A program made the position numbers and the translations under genes. Positions 1 to 7,119 of a DNA stretch of 64,000 nucleotides are shown piece by piece; position 1 is the first letter of the stretch; each line of letters opens with the position of its first letter. The notes under the pieces were generated by a model. It searched no databases. It was not told where the DNA came from and worked only from the letters and a program-made list of their open reading frames with translations. Source of the stretch: [Actinomadura] parvosata subsp. kistnae (GTDB taxonomy: Bacteria > Actinomycetota > Actinomycetes > Streptosporangiales > Streptosporangiaceae); contig NZ_OOHJ01000018.1 in the NCBI RefSeq assembly GCF_900323885.1, positions 2,839,001 through 2,903,000 on the forward strand. The letters run 5' to 3'.

Positions 1-83
1 CTGCTGGGGACGATGGCGCGGTCCAGCTCGGGCAGGAACGCTCGCACTGCGGCCAGATGCTCGTAGGTGAACTCGGTCCTCAA
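1..83 (-). CDS. N-terminal fragment of an unidentified element gene
   Basis: An open leftward frame enters from a TTG start at 83 and runs off the window edge. It would begin MRTEFTYEHLAAVRAFLPEL. A purine-rich AGGGGGAC lies just upstream of the TTG and supports this start. The piece is too short to assign a family. It follows the stem-loops at 121-230 and has the same direction as the operon ending at 265, so it is probably a separate transcription unit of the same element. Confidence 0.45.
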   Translation of the reverse strand, partial: MRTEFTYEHLAAVRAFLPELDRAIVPS

Positions 84-120
84 TCCGTCCCCCTGGGGTT
101 GTGCTCGTTGTACGGGTGGA

Positions 121-181
121 CCTGGACAACCGGAATGGTCGTCCAGGTCCGGGACCTGCTTCTTTGCGGATGTGCGCAAAG
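121..181. promoter_or_regulatory. Two successive inverted repeats between element operons
   Basis: CCTGGAC (121-127) pairs with GTCCAGG (141-147), and CTTTGCG (162-168) pairs with CGCAAAG (175-181). They lie between the hairpin at 195-230 and the gene starting at 83. They could be operators or folded leader RNA of that gene. Nothing else is recognised between 84 and 264. Confidence 0.4.
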
Positions 182-194
182 TTGTTCTGTCTAG

Positions 195-230
195 AATGTC
201 CTTTTTCCCGGATGTGGGAAAAAGGACATT
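195..230 (-). terminator. Strong hairpin after the leftward operon
   Basis: A perfect inverted repeat with 15-bp arms (AATGTCCTTTTTCCC and its complement) and a six-base loop begins 35 bp past the stop of the gene ending at 265. It is the likely terminator of the early operon. There is no long U-tract, so an operator role is an alternative. Confidence 0.6.
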
Positions 231-264
231 CGTCGCGTCCGTCAGGGTGACGGGCGCGAAAGGG

Positions 265-696
265 TCAGCCTCGGCGGGCCTGCCAGACCGCGGTGGCCAG
301 ACCGTCGTCGAAAGAGTCGAGAGCAGTCAGGACAAACACGCGGTCGGGTAGCTCCCAGGCCGCGAACTGCTGGCCGTAGTCGCGGACGTACTCGGCTCGC
401 ACCTCGGAGCCGTTCTCGATGGTGAAGCCCTGAGTGTGCCCCTGAGCGTGCATGGAGGCCAGCAGAGACAGGAACTGCTCAGCATCCAGGTAGTGGGTGG
501 ACTCCTCGGCCGACTGCCCGGGGCGGGTGCGCTCGTAGAAGTCGGCGATCGCGTCCACCTCGGAGACGGGGGCGCCGGACTCCAGCCAGGCGATGCCGGC
601 CTGGTAGCCGTCCACGTACTCGCGGGTGAGCTTGCGGGCGGTGTCAGCGAAGTCAAAGATCTCGCCGCGGGGCGGCATTGTGGTGACGGTGCTCAT
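265..696 (-). CDS. Hypothetical element protein, paralogue of its upstream neighbour
   Basis: This 143-residue protein starts MSTVTTMPPRGEIFDFADTA and is the last gene of the leftward operon. Its ATG overlaps the upstream stop by four bases. The segment YVDGYQAGIAWLESGAP and the later LDSFDDGLATAVW align with HADGFRSGTMWLATNPP and FDDSFMIGFSNACY of the preceding gene, so the two look like tandem duplicates. It is mostly acidic and probably helical, with no signal peptide, membrane segment or metal motif. A longer in-frame start upstream lies inside the neighbouring gene and is rejected. No function can be given. Confidence 0.75.
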   Translation of the reverse strand: MSTVTTMPPRGEIFDFADTARKLTREYVDGYQAGIAWLESGAPVSEVDAIADFYERTRPGQSAEESTHYLDAEQFLSLLASMHAQGHTQGFTIENGSEVRAEYVRDYGQQFAAWELPDRVFVLTALDSFDDGLATAVWQARRG

Positions 697-1109
697 CGCA
701 TCTTCACCGCGACGTAGCAGGCGTTCGAGAAGCCGATCATGAACGAGTCGTCGAAGCCGACGCCGTACGCCTCCTTGGGCCAGGAGTTCAGCGGGTAGTT
801 GGTGCCCTGCCGCTCGTTGATGTCGCGCATCTCCTCGACGCCGTCGTAGATCTCCCGCTCGTTCGGGGAGCCCTTCAGGTAGTCGAGGAAGGCCGGCACG
901 AGGGTGGCGTCGTAGGTGCAGGAGTCGGTGCCCGTGAACCCGCCGTCGTGCAGGTCGCGGTAGATCTTCGCGACCTCGTACACCTCGGTCTTGGGCGGGT
1001 TGGTGGCCAGCCACATGGTGCCGGAGCGGAAGCCGTCGGCGTGCTGCAGGAGCCACGTCTTGGTGAAGTCGTCGATCTCCCACTCGGGGGTCATGCTGTT
1101 CTGCCTCAT
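693..1109 (-). CDS. Hypothetical element protein, tandem paralogue
   Basis: This 138-residue acidic soluble protein starts MRQNSMTPEWEIDDFTKTWL; an internal Met six residues in is an alternative start. It overlaps both neighbours by four bases, which indicates translational coupling. It resembles the next protein in the operon at both ends, with a shared D-G-(Y/F)-x-(A/S)-G-x-x-W-L core. No catalytic motif is visible. Position in the early operon behind replication genes suggests a small accessory protein of the element. Confidence 0.75.
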   Translation of the reverse strand: MRQNSMTPEWEIDDFTKTWLLQHADGFRSGTMWLATNPPKTEVYEVAKIYRDLHDGGFTGTDSCTYDATLVPAFLDYLKGSPNEREIYDGVEEMRDINERQGTNYPLNSWPKEAYGVGFDDSFMIGFSNACYVAVKMR

Positions 1110-1531
1110 TGCGTGTTCTCCTTGCTGGTGACGATCTGTCGGTCGATGCTGACGCCGATGAGTTGGCCGTTCTCCTCGAAGGAGCCTTCGACGGCCTGGA
1201 CGTCGAGATGGAGCTTGGTGCGGCCGGCGGCGATGTCGTCTACGACTTCGGCGAGCCTGCGAAGGGCGTGCGTGACGGTGTTCAGGTCCTCGATGAGGAC
1301 GCGGCGGGTGAACAGGTCGCAGGTGATGCCGTCGTACACGCGGTCGAGGCCGCGGATGATGTCGCCGAAGCCGGGGCTAATCGCGTCGGCGCAGTCCGGG
1401 CACGTCCATTCGCCGTCGTGGAAGGCGGCGTAGGCGTTGACCTCGAACATGCTGCGGCACCGGTGGCATTCGCCGTCCGCTTCTCCGTGGAAGAAGCCCA
1501 GCTCCATGGCGATGTTGGCGGGCTTGGTCAT
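1106..1531 (-). CDS. Small zinc-ribbon-like protein of the element
   Basis: The 141-residue product has two CxxC pairs near its N-terminus (GECHRCRS at about 21-26 and TCPDCAD at about 44-48), the pattern of a zinc ribbon. A helical region with no further motif follows. A GAGAGG ribosome-binding sequence precedes the ATG at 1531. It is coupled to the downstream gene by a four-base overlap and separated from the upstream gene by a hairpin. Nucleic-acid binding is plausible from the metal site but not shown. Confidence 0.7.
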   Translation of the reverse strand: MTKPANIAMELGFFHGEADGECHRCRSMFEVNAYAAFHDGEWTCPDCADAISPGFGDIIRGLDRVYDGITCDLFTRRVLIEDLNTVTHALRRLAEVVDDIAAGRTKLHLDVQAVEGSFEENGQLIGVSIDRQIVTSKENTQ

Positions 1532-1565
1532 CCTTGCCTCTCGGTGGTCATGGCATTCTGGGGGT

Positions 1566-1594
1566 GGCTGGCCCCGGTGGAGACGGGGCCAGCC
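1566..1594 (-). terminator. GC-rich hairpin inside the leftward operon
   Basis: GGCTGGCCCC (1566-1575) and GGGGCCAGCC (1585-1594) form a perfect 10-bp stem with a nine-base loop just past the stop at 1604. No T-tract follows, so it may be a partial terminator or RNA-stability element that lowers expression of the last three genes. Confidence 0.5.
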
Positions 1595-1603
1595 GTTGTT
1601 GTC

Positions 1604-2140
1604 TCAGTGAGCAGCATGAGCAGAGTCGGTGACTCGCTCGACTGTTCCGCCGTCGCAGCAGGCAGCGCAGCCCCAGACGTCCGGGTCGAAGCTGACCGTC
1701 ATGGAGGAGGCGCACGAGGGGCAGGAGCCGACGTACGTGTTGGGCTTCTCGCCCGGGTAGACGTCGATCGTCTGGTCGCCGATGAGGACCTGGTGGGCGC
1801 GGGTCACCCAATCGGACACGGTCATCCAGTTGAGCAGCTTGCGGGACTCGTCGAGCAGCGACCCGATGCGGCCCCTGAGCAGGGCCGCGATGGCCGCAGT
1901 GTCCTTCCGCTTCACGAGGTCCTCGCAGCCGTCGCAGAGGTCCCCACCGAGCGCGTGGCAGGTGCCGCTGTGGGCGTGCGGCGCGTTCTCGCAGCGCTTG
2001 TTGCACAGGTCATGCGCGGTGACGTGCGGGAGGGTGTCCTCGGTGGAGGGGGTGTAGTCGACGGCGATGCCGCACAGGAAGCAGCGGGTTTTGCCGCTGC
2101 CCCAGCGGGTGCTGCTGTTGATGAGGATTGCCTTGATCAT
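1604..2140 (-). CDS. Cysteine-rich protein with several zinc-binding motifs
   Basis: The 178-residue product contains four Cys pairs: CFLCGIAV near residue 20, an H/C-rich centre ending LCDGCEDL near 78, GSCPSCASS near 148 and GCAACCDGG near 166. It looks like a multi-zinc-finger protein with a basic helical middle. The ATG at 2140 overlaps the upstream stop by one base (TAATG arrangement), so it is translated with it. An in-frame extension further upstream would overlap the whole upstream gene and is not used. The function is unknown. Confidence 0.75.
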   Translation of the reverse strand: MIKAILINSSTRWGSGKTRCFLCGIAVDYTPSTEDTLPHVTAHDLCNKRCENAPHAHSGTCHALGGDLCDGCEDLVKRKDTAAIAALLRGRIGSLLDESRKLLNWMTVSDWVTRAHQVLIGDQTIDVYPGEKPNTYVGSCPSCASSMTVSFDPDVWGCAACCDGGTVERVTDSAHAAH

Positions 2141-2490
2141 TACTTCTCCTTGTCGGCCGTGAGTATGAGCGCTCGGTAGGCGATGTTGAGGGTGTTCGGG
2201 TCGTGGACCGGGCAGCGCGGCCCGATACCGGGGTGGTTGCGGATCTTCTCGGTGGTGCCGCAGTGCTCGTGGTTGCGGGCGCTCCAGTAAGAGCACTTCC
2301 AGCGGGTGGGGGCGGAGGTCTGCCCGATGGGCTTGATCGCGGGCTGGGCCCACAGCGGCAGCATCTCCTCGTCGGCCTTGACGTGGTGGCCGCCGTTGCG
2401 GAGGCAGTTCGGGCAGTCGTGGCGGGCGTGGTCGCGGCTCATGTTGTGGGTCAGGCCGCCGCCCGGTCGGGGAAGTTGGTTGGCGCTCAT
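2140..2490 (-). CDS. Small cysteine- and histidine-rich hypothetical protein
   Basis: The 116-residue product starts MSANQLPRPGGGLTHNMSRD. CPNCLRNGGHH near residues 25-33 is a clear metal-binding pair, and later Cys and His residues (KCSYW, NHEHCG, RCPVHD) may complete one or two zinc sites. It lies between the DnaC-like loader and another zinc-rich gene and overlaps the latter by one base. No enzyme signature is visible. It is best described as a small zinc protein of the early operon. Confidence 0.7.
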   Translation of the reverse strand: MSANQLPRPGGGLTHNMSRDHARHDCPNCLRNGGHHVKADEEMLPLWAQPAIKPIGQTSAPTRWKCSYWSARNHEHCGTTEKIRNHPGIGPRCPVHDPNTLNIAYRALILTADKEK

Positions 2491-2504
2491 GGATCTCCAG
2501 CCCG

Positions 2505-3236
2505 TCAGGCGCTCTTGCGCCGGTCAGGGCCGGTCACGGGCACGACCTCGCAGTACTCGGCGAAGCGAGAGGCGACACGCTCACCCACCTGGTCGGAGAG
2601 AGCGCGCGGCGGAACGTTGCTCGTCACGATCATGGGCTTGGCATCGGCGTACCGCTGGTCGACGATCTCGTAGAGCTTCTCGCAGGTGAACTCGCTGGGC
2701 TTCTCTGCTCCGAGGTCGTCGAGGATGAGGAGCCTGGCGCCCTGGCTGTCGACGACCGGCTGGCGGGTGTTCTGATTGCTGGGTCGGAGTTCGTCGAACA
2801 GGGTGGTGGCCCGGATGAACTTCACCGACGGGGGGATCCGCCGCTGCTCGCCGTAGGTCTCACTGACGCGGGCGCTCGCTGGGGTGGTGAGGGTGCGGAA
2901 GCACCACGCGGCCATCGCCCAGTACGCCTGGTGAGTCTTGCCCGTTCCGACGTTGCCGCAGAGGAAGAGCCCCTCGGCCTGGTTGCCGCGCTTCACCCAC
3001 TCGGCGACCGCGGGCAACAGCTCGATCGGCTTGCGGAACCGTACGGGGATCAGGGCCAGGACGCCGGCAGCGACGTTCTCGCCAGCGCAGCCCATGCACC
3101 TGATGGCACCCATGTGGCCGTTCTCGTCATCGACGTTCGCCCAGCCGTAGCCGTCACAGTTCTCGTGGTGGGGTGGCATGCCGAGGTCGCGGAAGAGGTC
3201 CGCGATCGGGGTGTCGTCAACCAAAGTTCGGGTCAT
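2505..3236 (-). CDS. DnaC/IstB-like ATPase, probable replicative helicase loader
   Basis: This 243-residue AAA+ protein has Walker A GNVGTGKT at residues 94-101 and Walker B LLILDDLGAE at about 169-178, with a sensor-like VTSN later. An N-terminal Cys cluster (C27, C47, C50) may bind zinc. The family (DnaC, IstB, lambda P analogues) loads the DnaB helicase at origins. The ATG at 3236 is used; it overlaps the end of the upstream initiator by 20 bases, as in O-P type phage modules. Loading of the host helicase onto the iteron origin in the upstream gene is inferred. Confidence 0.85.
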   Translation of the reverse strand: MTRTLVDDTPIADLFRDLGMPPHHENCDGYGWANVDDENGHMGAIRCMGCAGENVAAGVLALIPVRFRKPIELLPAVAEWVKRGNQAEGLFLCGNVGTGKTHQAYWAMAAWCFRTLTTPASARVSETYGEQRRIPPSVKFIRATTLFDELRPSNQNTRQPVVDSQGARLLILDDLGAEKPSEFTCEKLYEIVDQRYADAKPMIVTSNVPPRALSDQVGERVASRFAEYCEVVPVTGPDRRKSA

Positions 3237-4170
3237 TGAAGTCTTCCTCTGTGAATTGGTTCGGGTTGGCGCCCGGCGCTGAGGTGCGCGACGTGGAGCG
3301 CTGCTGACCGGCGCCGTCGCCGCGACGTCCGCGAGACCTGATCTCCAGGTCGCCGTACTTCGCGCGGAACTTCGGCATCGCGTGGATGTTGTCGCGCCAG
3401 AAGAGGTCACGCTGCGACCAGTCGAGGACGTCGAGCGCGTCCTGCAGGGTCACCTTGTCCTTGTCGAGGAGTAGGCGGGCTTCGGTCCGCCACTCGTCCG
3501 GGACCGCCTTCGGGCGGCCGTGGTACTCCTTCTTGATCGCCCATTCCAGGAGGCGTCCGCAGAGCTGCTCGACGTCTTCGCGGGGCGGGGTGTCGGCCTT
3601 CGGCTTCTTCGATCGGGAGGAAGAAGAGGTTTTCTTCTTCTCTGGTTGTTGAGGGTGAGGGGTAGGGCGGTACTCGGATACCGCCTCCTCTGAGCTGGGG
3701 TGATCCTTTCCGCCTGCCTCCTGAGCAGGGAAAAGACCGTCCTGAAAATCGGCGTCCAGGTGGGACGCTGGTACCGCCTGAATAGGGTCAGGCGGGACGC
3801 TGGTACCGCCTGACAGGCGGGACTCGGATACCGCCTCAGCATTCGAGGTGGCACTGTCGTCCCGCCTCGCCAAGGGCGGCAGGCGATACGTCGACCGCAC
3901 GCCGGTCCGAGCGAAGACCGCCCGCCCGTCCTTGCCGTAACCGATCGGGACACGCACCTCAAGGCCGCGCTTCGCCAGCCGCTGGAACGTCCGACGAAGC
4001 CCGTCCTCCTGCAAGCCCGTACGCCGCGCAAGCTTGTCCTTCTCGGGGAAGCACACACGCGTCTCGTCGCGGGCGTCCTCGGCCAGCGCCACCAGCAGCA
4101 GCCGCTCGGCCGGGGTTAGGTCCTCGGGGGCGTTGTCGAGGACCTCGACGACGAGCCTGATCCCCATCAA
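3217..4170 (-). CDS. Winged-helix replication initiator-like protein (lambda O type arrangement)
   Basis: The 317-residue product has an N-terminal winged helix-turn-helix (about residues 17-100; TPAERLLLVALAE, then KLARRTGLQEDGLRRTFQRL). A low-complexity middle follows, then a basic Ser/Lys segment (EKKKTSSSSRSKKPK) and a C-terminal helical domain with WRDNIHAMPKFRAKYGDL. This layout is common for phage replication initiators upstream of a DnaC-type loader. The middle third of the gene contains four DNA iterons (3666-3837), as expected for an initiator that binds an origin inside its own gene. Family assignment rests on architecture and context, not on a signature motif. Confidence 0.75.
   Translation of the reverse strand: MMGIRLVVEVLDNAPEDLTPAERLLLVALAEDARDETRVCFPEKDKLARRTGLQEDGLRRTFQRLAKRGLEVRVPIGYGKDGRAVFARTGVRSTYRLPPLARRDDSATSNAEAVSESRLSGGTSVPPDPIQAVPASHLDADFQDGLFPAQEAGGKDHPSSEEAVSEYRPTPHPQQPEKKKTSSSSRSKKPKADTPPREDVEQLCGRLLEWAIKKEYHGRPKAVPDEWRTEARLLLDKDKVTLQDALDVLDWSQRDLFWRDNIHAMPKFRAKYGDLEIRSRGRRGDGAGQQRSTSRTSAPGANPNQFTEEDFNDPNFG
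3666..3837. repeat. Four iterons inside the initiator gene, candidate origin
   Basis: Four copies of a roughly 22-bp sequence of form GGCGGxACkCkGrTACCGCC start at 3666, 3759, 3791 and 3816. The first has perfect arms GGCGGTA and TACCGCC. Spacings of 32 and 25 bp are not multiples of three, so the copies fall in different codon phases (EAVSEYRP, AVPASHLD, GGTSVPPD, EAVSESRL). Conservation is therefore of the DNA and not of the protein. Location in the initiator gene resembles the lambda origin. Confidence 0.7.
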
Positions 4171-4293
4171 GTGGAGTCCTTGATCTCGTACACCATGTTG
4201 GGCACCGCGTCCCCGCTCGCTCGTTGTCCTGTGTTTTGGGTAAGGCGGACCGCCCGGCGACCGATCGGGACGCCGGGCTCGTGCGAGCAGGGA

Positions 4294-5082
4294 TTAGCGG
4301 GTGTCGAGCATGGCCACCCATGCCTGGTTGAACAGGTCGCGGTGGGACTCGTTGTAGCAGGCGACCGGCCGGAGAGCGCCGTCGATGAACCGGTCCACGG
4401 TGCCCGGCTCGGTGCCGTACTTCTCGCGGTACAGGGCCTTCAGCCGCTTCCCGAACCTGGTGGACATGGAGCGCAGCGTCGCGCCCTTGATACCGTGCCC
4501 CTCCAGGAACTCGCCCACGGTGAGCGGCCTGGTCGCCGGGTCGATGTCGGGCTCGATGCCCAGGGCGACGGCGGCGACGTGCCGGCCCTTCGCGTCCAGC
4601 CACGACGAGTCCACGACGCCCTTAAGGTTGCCGAGAACGGCCGCCTGCTCCTTGGCGCGGCGGATCGTCCGGTCGATCTCGTCGAGCTGCTCGACCGTGG
4701 CACGCGGGTTGATCGCGCCGCCCTTGAAGACGTAGTCGTACAGGGCGTCGGCGAACTCGACCTGCCACCGCTCGATGCGCTGGCGCGCGACCGCGTCCTC
4801 CATCTGGGAGGTACCGATGTTCGAGATCCACATCGGGACGATCCGATAGCTGATCACGAAGTGCTTGCGGACCCGGTCATCATCGGGAAGACGGACGTAC
4901 ATATTGTCCGTCCGTCCCTTTGACCAGGCCGAACGCTCGATGAGCTTGCGCTGACCATCAGGATCGAGGTCAGCGGGGATGGCCAGGCGACGCAGGGGAA
5001 GCCCCAGATCACCGTTGGGCATGCGCACAACGGGGAACTGGATGCCGTCGTACTCGAACGGCTCGGGGAGAAGGTCGCTCAT
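4294..5082 (-). CDS. P22-type antirepressor-like protein
   Basis: The 262-residue product resembles phage antirepressors. Its N-terminal half (VVRMPNGDLGLPLRRLAIP..., then RLPDDDRVRKHFVISYRIVPMWISNI) matches the P22_AR_N pattern of substrate-like strands followed by an LPxx..PxWL-type helix. The C-terminal half is helical and basic. In P22 such proteins bind repressors to trigger induction; the rightward repressor at 5743 is a possible partner. The ATG at 5082 is chosen because the earlier in-frame starts overlap the excisionase gene. The gene lies 10 bp after that excisionase. Confidence 0.65.
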   Translation of the reverse strand: MSDLLPEPFEYDGIQFPVVRMPNGDLGLPLRRLAIPADLDPDGQRKLIERSAWSKGRTDNMYVRLPDDDRVRKHFVISYRIVPMWISNIGTSQMEDAVARQRIERWQVEFADALYDYVFKGGAINPRATVEQLDEIDRTIRRAKEQAAVLGNLKGVVDSSWLDAKGRHVAAVALGIEPDIDPATRPLTVGEFLEGHGIKGATLRSMSTRFGKRLKALYREKYGTEPGTVDRFIDGALRPVACYNESHRDLFNQAWVAMLDTR

Positions 5083-5092
5083 GGTGGGCTGC

Positions 5093-5380
5093 CTACGCGT
5101 CGGCCTGGTCGGCGAGACGCTGCGCCTCGATCCAGGCGACCACGTCGGAGCGCCACGCGTACAAGCGCCTCCCCATGCGGAACAGGAAGGGCGCCTCACC
5201 GCGGTGACGCTTCCAGCGCCAGGTGGCCTCTTCGATGCGGGTCAGCTCTACCACTTCGTCAGGAAAGGTGAGCAGCCTGTCGTTGGAGCGGTCAGCGATC
5301 AGGTCTGCGACCTGCGGAGACGCGTTGACCTTACTGCGGGAAGACTTACCGCTTCCGCGCGTCGTGGTGCTACCGTGCAT
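5093..5380 (-). CDS. xis: Excisionase-like small HTH protein
   Basis: The 95-residue basic protein has a C-terminal MerR/excisionase-type winged helix (about residues 45-90: DEVVELTRIEEATWRWKRHRGEAP, then FRMGRRLYAWRSDVVAWIEAQR). The ending R-x-x-V-x-x-W-I-E is typical of the AlpA/Xis group. It is the first gene of the leftward operon, divergent from the repressor, so it would be made on induction and assist the integrase at 7119 in excision. A DNA-binding activator of the same fold is the alternative. Confidence 0.75.
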   Translation of the reverse strand: MHGSTTTRGSGKSSRSKVNASPQVADLIADRSNDRLLTFPDEVVELTRIEEATWRWKRHRGEAPFLFRMGRRLYAWRSDVVAWIEAQRLADQADA

Positions 5381-5742
5381 GTGCGCGTTCCTTGTTTGTA
5401 CTCGTTGGCAAGCGATACAGGACGGGGTACTGCGCAGCGGGCCTGGCGGGGAAGGTGAGAGCTCCCCCCAGGCCCACAGTCATTCGTGGGGCCTGGTCAG
5501 TCCCGGTACGTCGAACGTGAGAACGACGACTGGCTCACGGTAGCACCACTAAACACGAGTGGTCCACTCACCGCAGGCTTCAGCAGACTTCTCCCAACTA
5601 CGTATGCTCATCACGGGAGCCGGATTCGTCTGTCTATCGGTATCAGCGCCGACATGCCCGTTGACACTTGCTGGAGACCGTTGGACACTGATGAACACAG
5701 TGAGTACAACGGTACTTCTGAGCAGTCAGGATGTGAGGCACG
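5381..5742. promoter_or_regulatory. Divergent control region of the element
   Basis: This 362-bp gap separates the leftward early operon from the rightward repressor. TTGACA at 5661 followed 17 bp later by GACACT is a plausible promoter for the repressor. Two short palindromes, GAGTGGTCCACTC (5557-5569) and AGTAC-4-GTACT (5703-5716), are operator candidates. GGGCCTGG (5439-5446) pairs with CCAGGCCC (5468-5475) in the leader of the excisionase and could attenuate it. No further gene is seen. Confidence 0.5.
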
Positions 5743-7119
5743 GTGGCAAGGAAGTCGCGACGACCTGCACAAGAGGAGGCTTCGCGCATCCCTGAGGGTG
5801 CCGCTGTCTACCTTCGTGAGCGCAGGGAGAAGCTGAAACTCGCTCAGAACAAGGTCGCTGTCGTCGCCGGCGTGTCCCGTGGCACGTTGATCAATCTTGA
5901 GAAGGATGCTTCGGGTCCACGTCCGGAGGCGGAGACCGTGCTGGCGGTGGGTGCAGCTCTTGGCGTGGCAATCATCGGCCCAGCACCGTATTCACCGCCG
6001 GACCACCGACAGGAGGCGCGCATTGTTGAGGTCATCACGTCTCTTGACGTGTGCAGCAGGATCGTCGATGTAATCGCAGAGGCATCCACCGCAGACCCTG
6101 TGCGCGGGGAGCTGGCCGCTGAGAGCTATCGTCGATTCGTTCAAGCCTGGGAAGAGCGCAAACCTGACCTTGTTGCGAGAGCAATTCAGGGAAGTCTCGC
6201 GGCTATCGAACAGAGCCTCATGCCTCTATTGGATCAGGCTTCCACGCTGGATGCAGCGATCATCCGATTTTTCGAGCAGTGGAAAGATCATGAATTTCTG
6301 AAGCTCGCACAGCGTGCAGCCGACTTGCCGCACGGAGTTGGCGCACCAAAGGCTGCTCTGCGTACCACGCCGCGCCGGTTTGAGATGCACACCGGCGCGG
6401 ACGTCTCTTACTCATCGGGACACGACCTAGATCTAGGGGAGGAGTATGAGCGTGTTCTGACACAGTCGGAGATGGAGCGCGAGCGTATCTATAGGCTCGA
6501 AGCAGATCTTATACGCACACAAAGCGAACTTGCAGATGTGCGGATGAAATACCAGGTCGCGGTGCAACACGAGGCTTCCCTAGAAGCGCAGCGTCGAGAA
6601 CTGGAAAGGCTTCGAGAGGAACTTGCTGAAGCGAAGACGATCGGTTCGTTCTATCGCCGAGAACTAGCAGCGCACCAGGAACGGCTTATGGCAGCCGAGG
6701 TGTCTGCCAGAACTGCTGCACAGAAGGTAGACGAACTGAGTCAAGCGCTTACCAAGTTCAAGGATGAGCCCGCCGACGCAGCCAGGCAGTTTCGGCGCCT
6801 CGACCTTGAGGTGCAAGATCTCCTCCGTCACGGTCAGGTAGTGGATACCACCGTGGTTAACGCTTCTGAAGTTCCCGGCCTGGCTCATGTGATTCTCACG
6901 GTGAAGCCCAAGGATTTTCCGGAGTCTGTCAGCATCAGAGATATTTCAATGGCAGCAATCCGTATGGACCTTGCCGTTGATATAGCGGGGAAACTGCTCA
7001 ACGACGTAATGCCATTGCAAGGTTCGGCATCTGCTGATGATATGCGGCGAGCGGTGAATGAGGTGTTGAACTTCTTCGGCTTCGATGTTCCCGGCTTTCG
7101 GGACAATTGGGAGGATTGA
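5743..7119 (+). CDS. XRE-type repressor with a long coiled coil
   Basis: This 458-residue protein starts at GTG. Residues about 24-80 form a Cro/CI helix-turn-helix (LREREKLKLAQNKVAVVAGVSRGTLINLEK in outline). An uncharacterised helical region follows, then a heptad-rich coiled coil (about 240-360) and a globular C-terminal domain ending NFFGFDVPGFRDNWED. Codon use and GC are lower than in the flanking genes. By position, divergent to xis and just before int, it is the likely lysogeny or maintenance repressor. It lacks the peptidase-like autocleavage motif of LexA/CI. The stop overlaps the integrase ATG. Confidence 0.7.
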   Translation: MARKSRRPAQEEASRIPEGAAVYLRERREKLKLAQNKVAVVAGVSRGTLINLEKDASGPRPEAETVLAVGAALGVAIIGPAPYSPPDHRQEARIVEVITSLDVCSRIVDVIAEASTADPVRGELAAESYRRFVQAWEERKPDLVARAIQGSLAAIEQSLMPLLDQASTLDAAIIRFFEQWKDHEFLKLAQRAADLPHGVGAPKAALRTTPRRFEMHTGADVSYSSGHDLDLGEEYERVLTQSEMERERIYRLEADLIRTQSELADVRMKYQVAVQHEASLEAQRRELERLREELAEAKTIGSFYRRELAAHQERLMAAEVSARTAAQKVDELSQALTKFKDEPADAARQFRRLDLEVQDLLRHGQVVDTTVVNASEVPGLAHVILTVKPKDFPESVSIRDISMAAIRMDLAVDIAGKLLNDVMPLQGSASADDMRRAVNEVLNFFGFDVPGFRDNWED

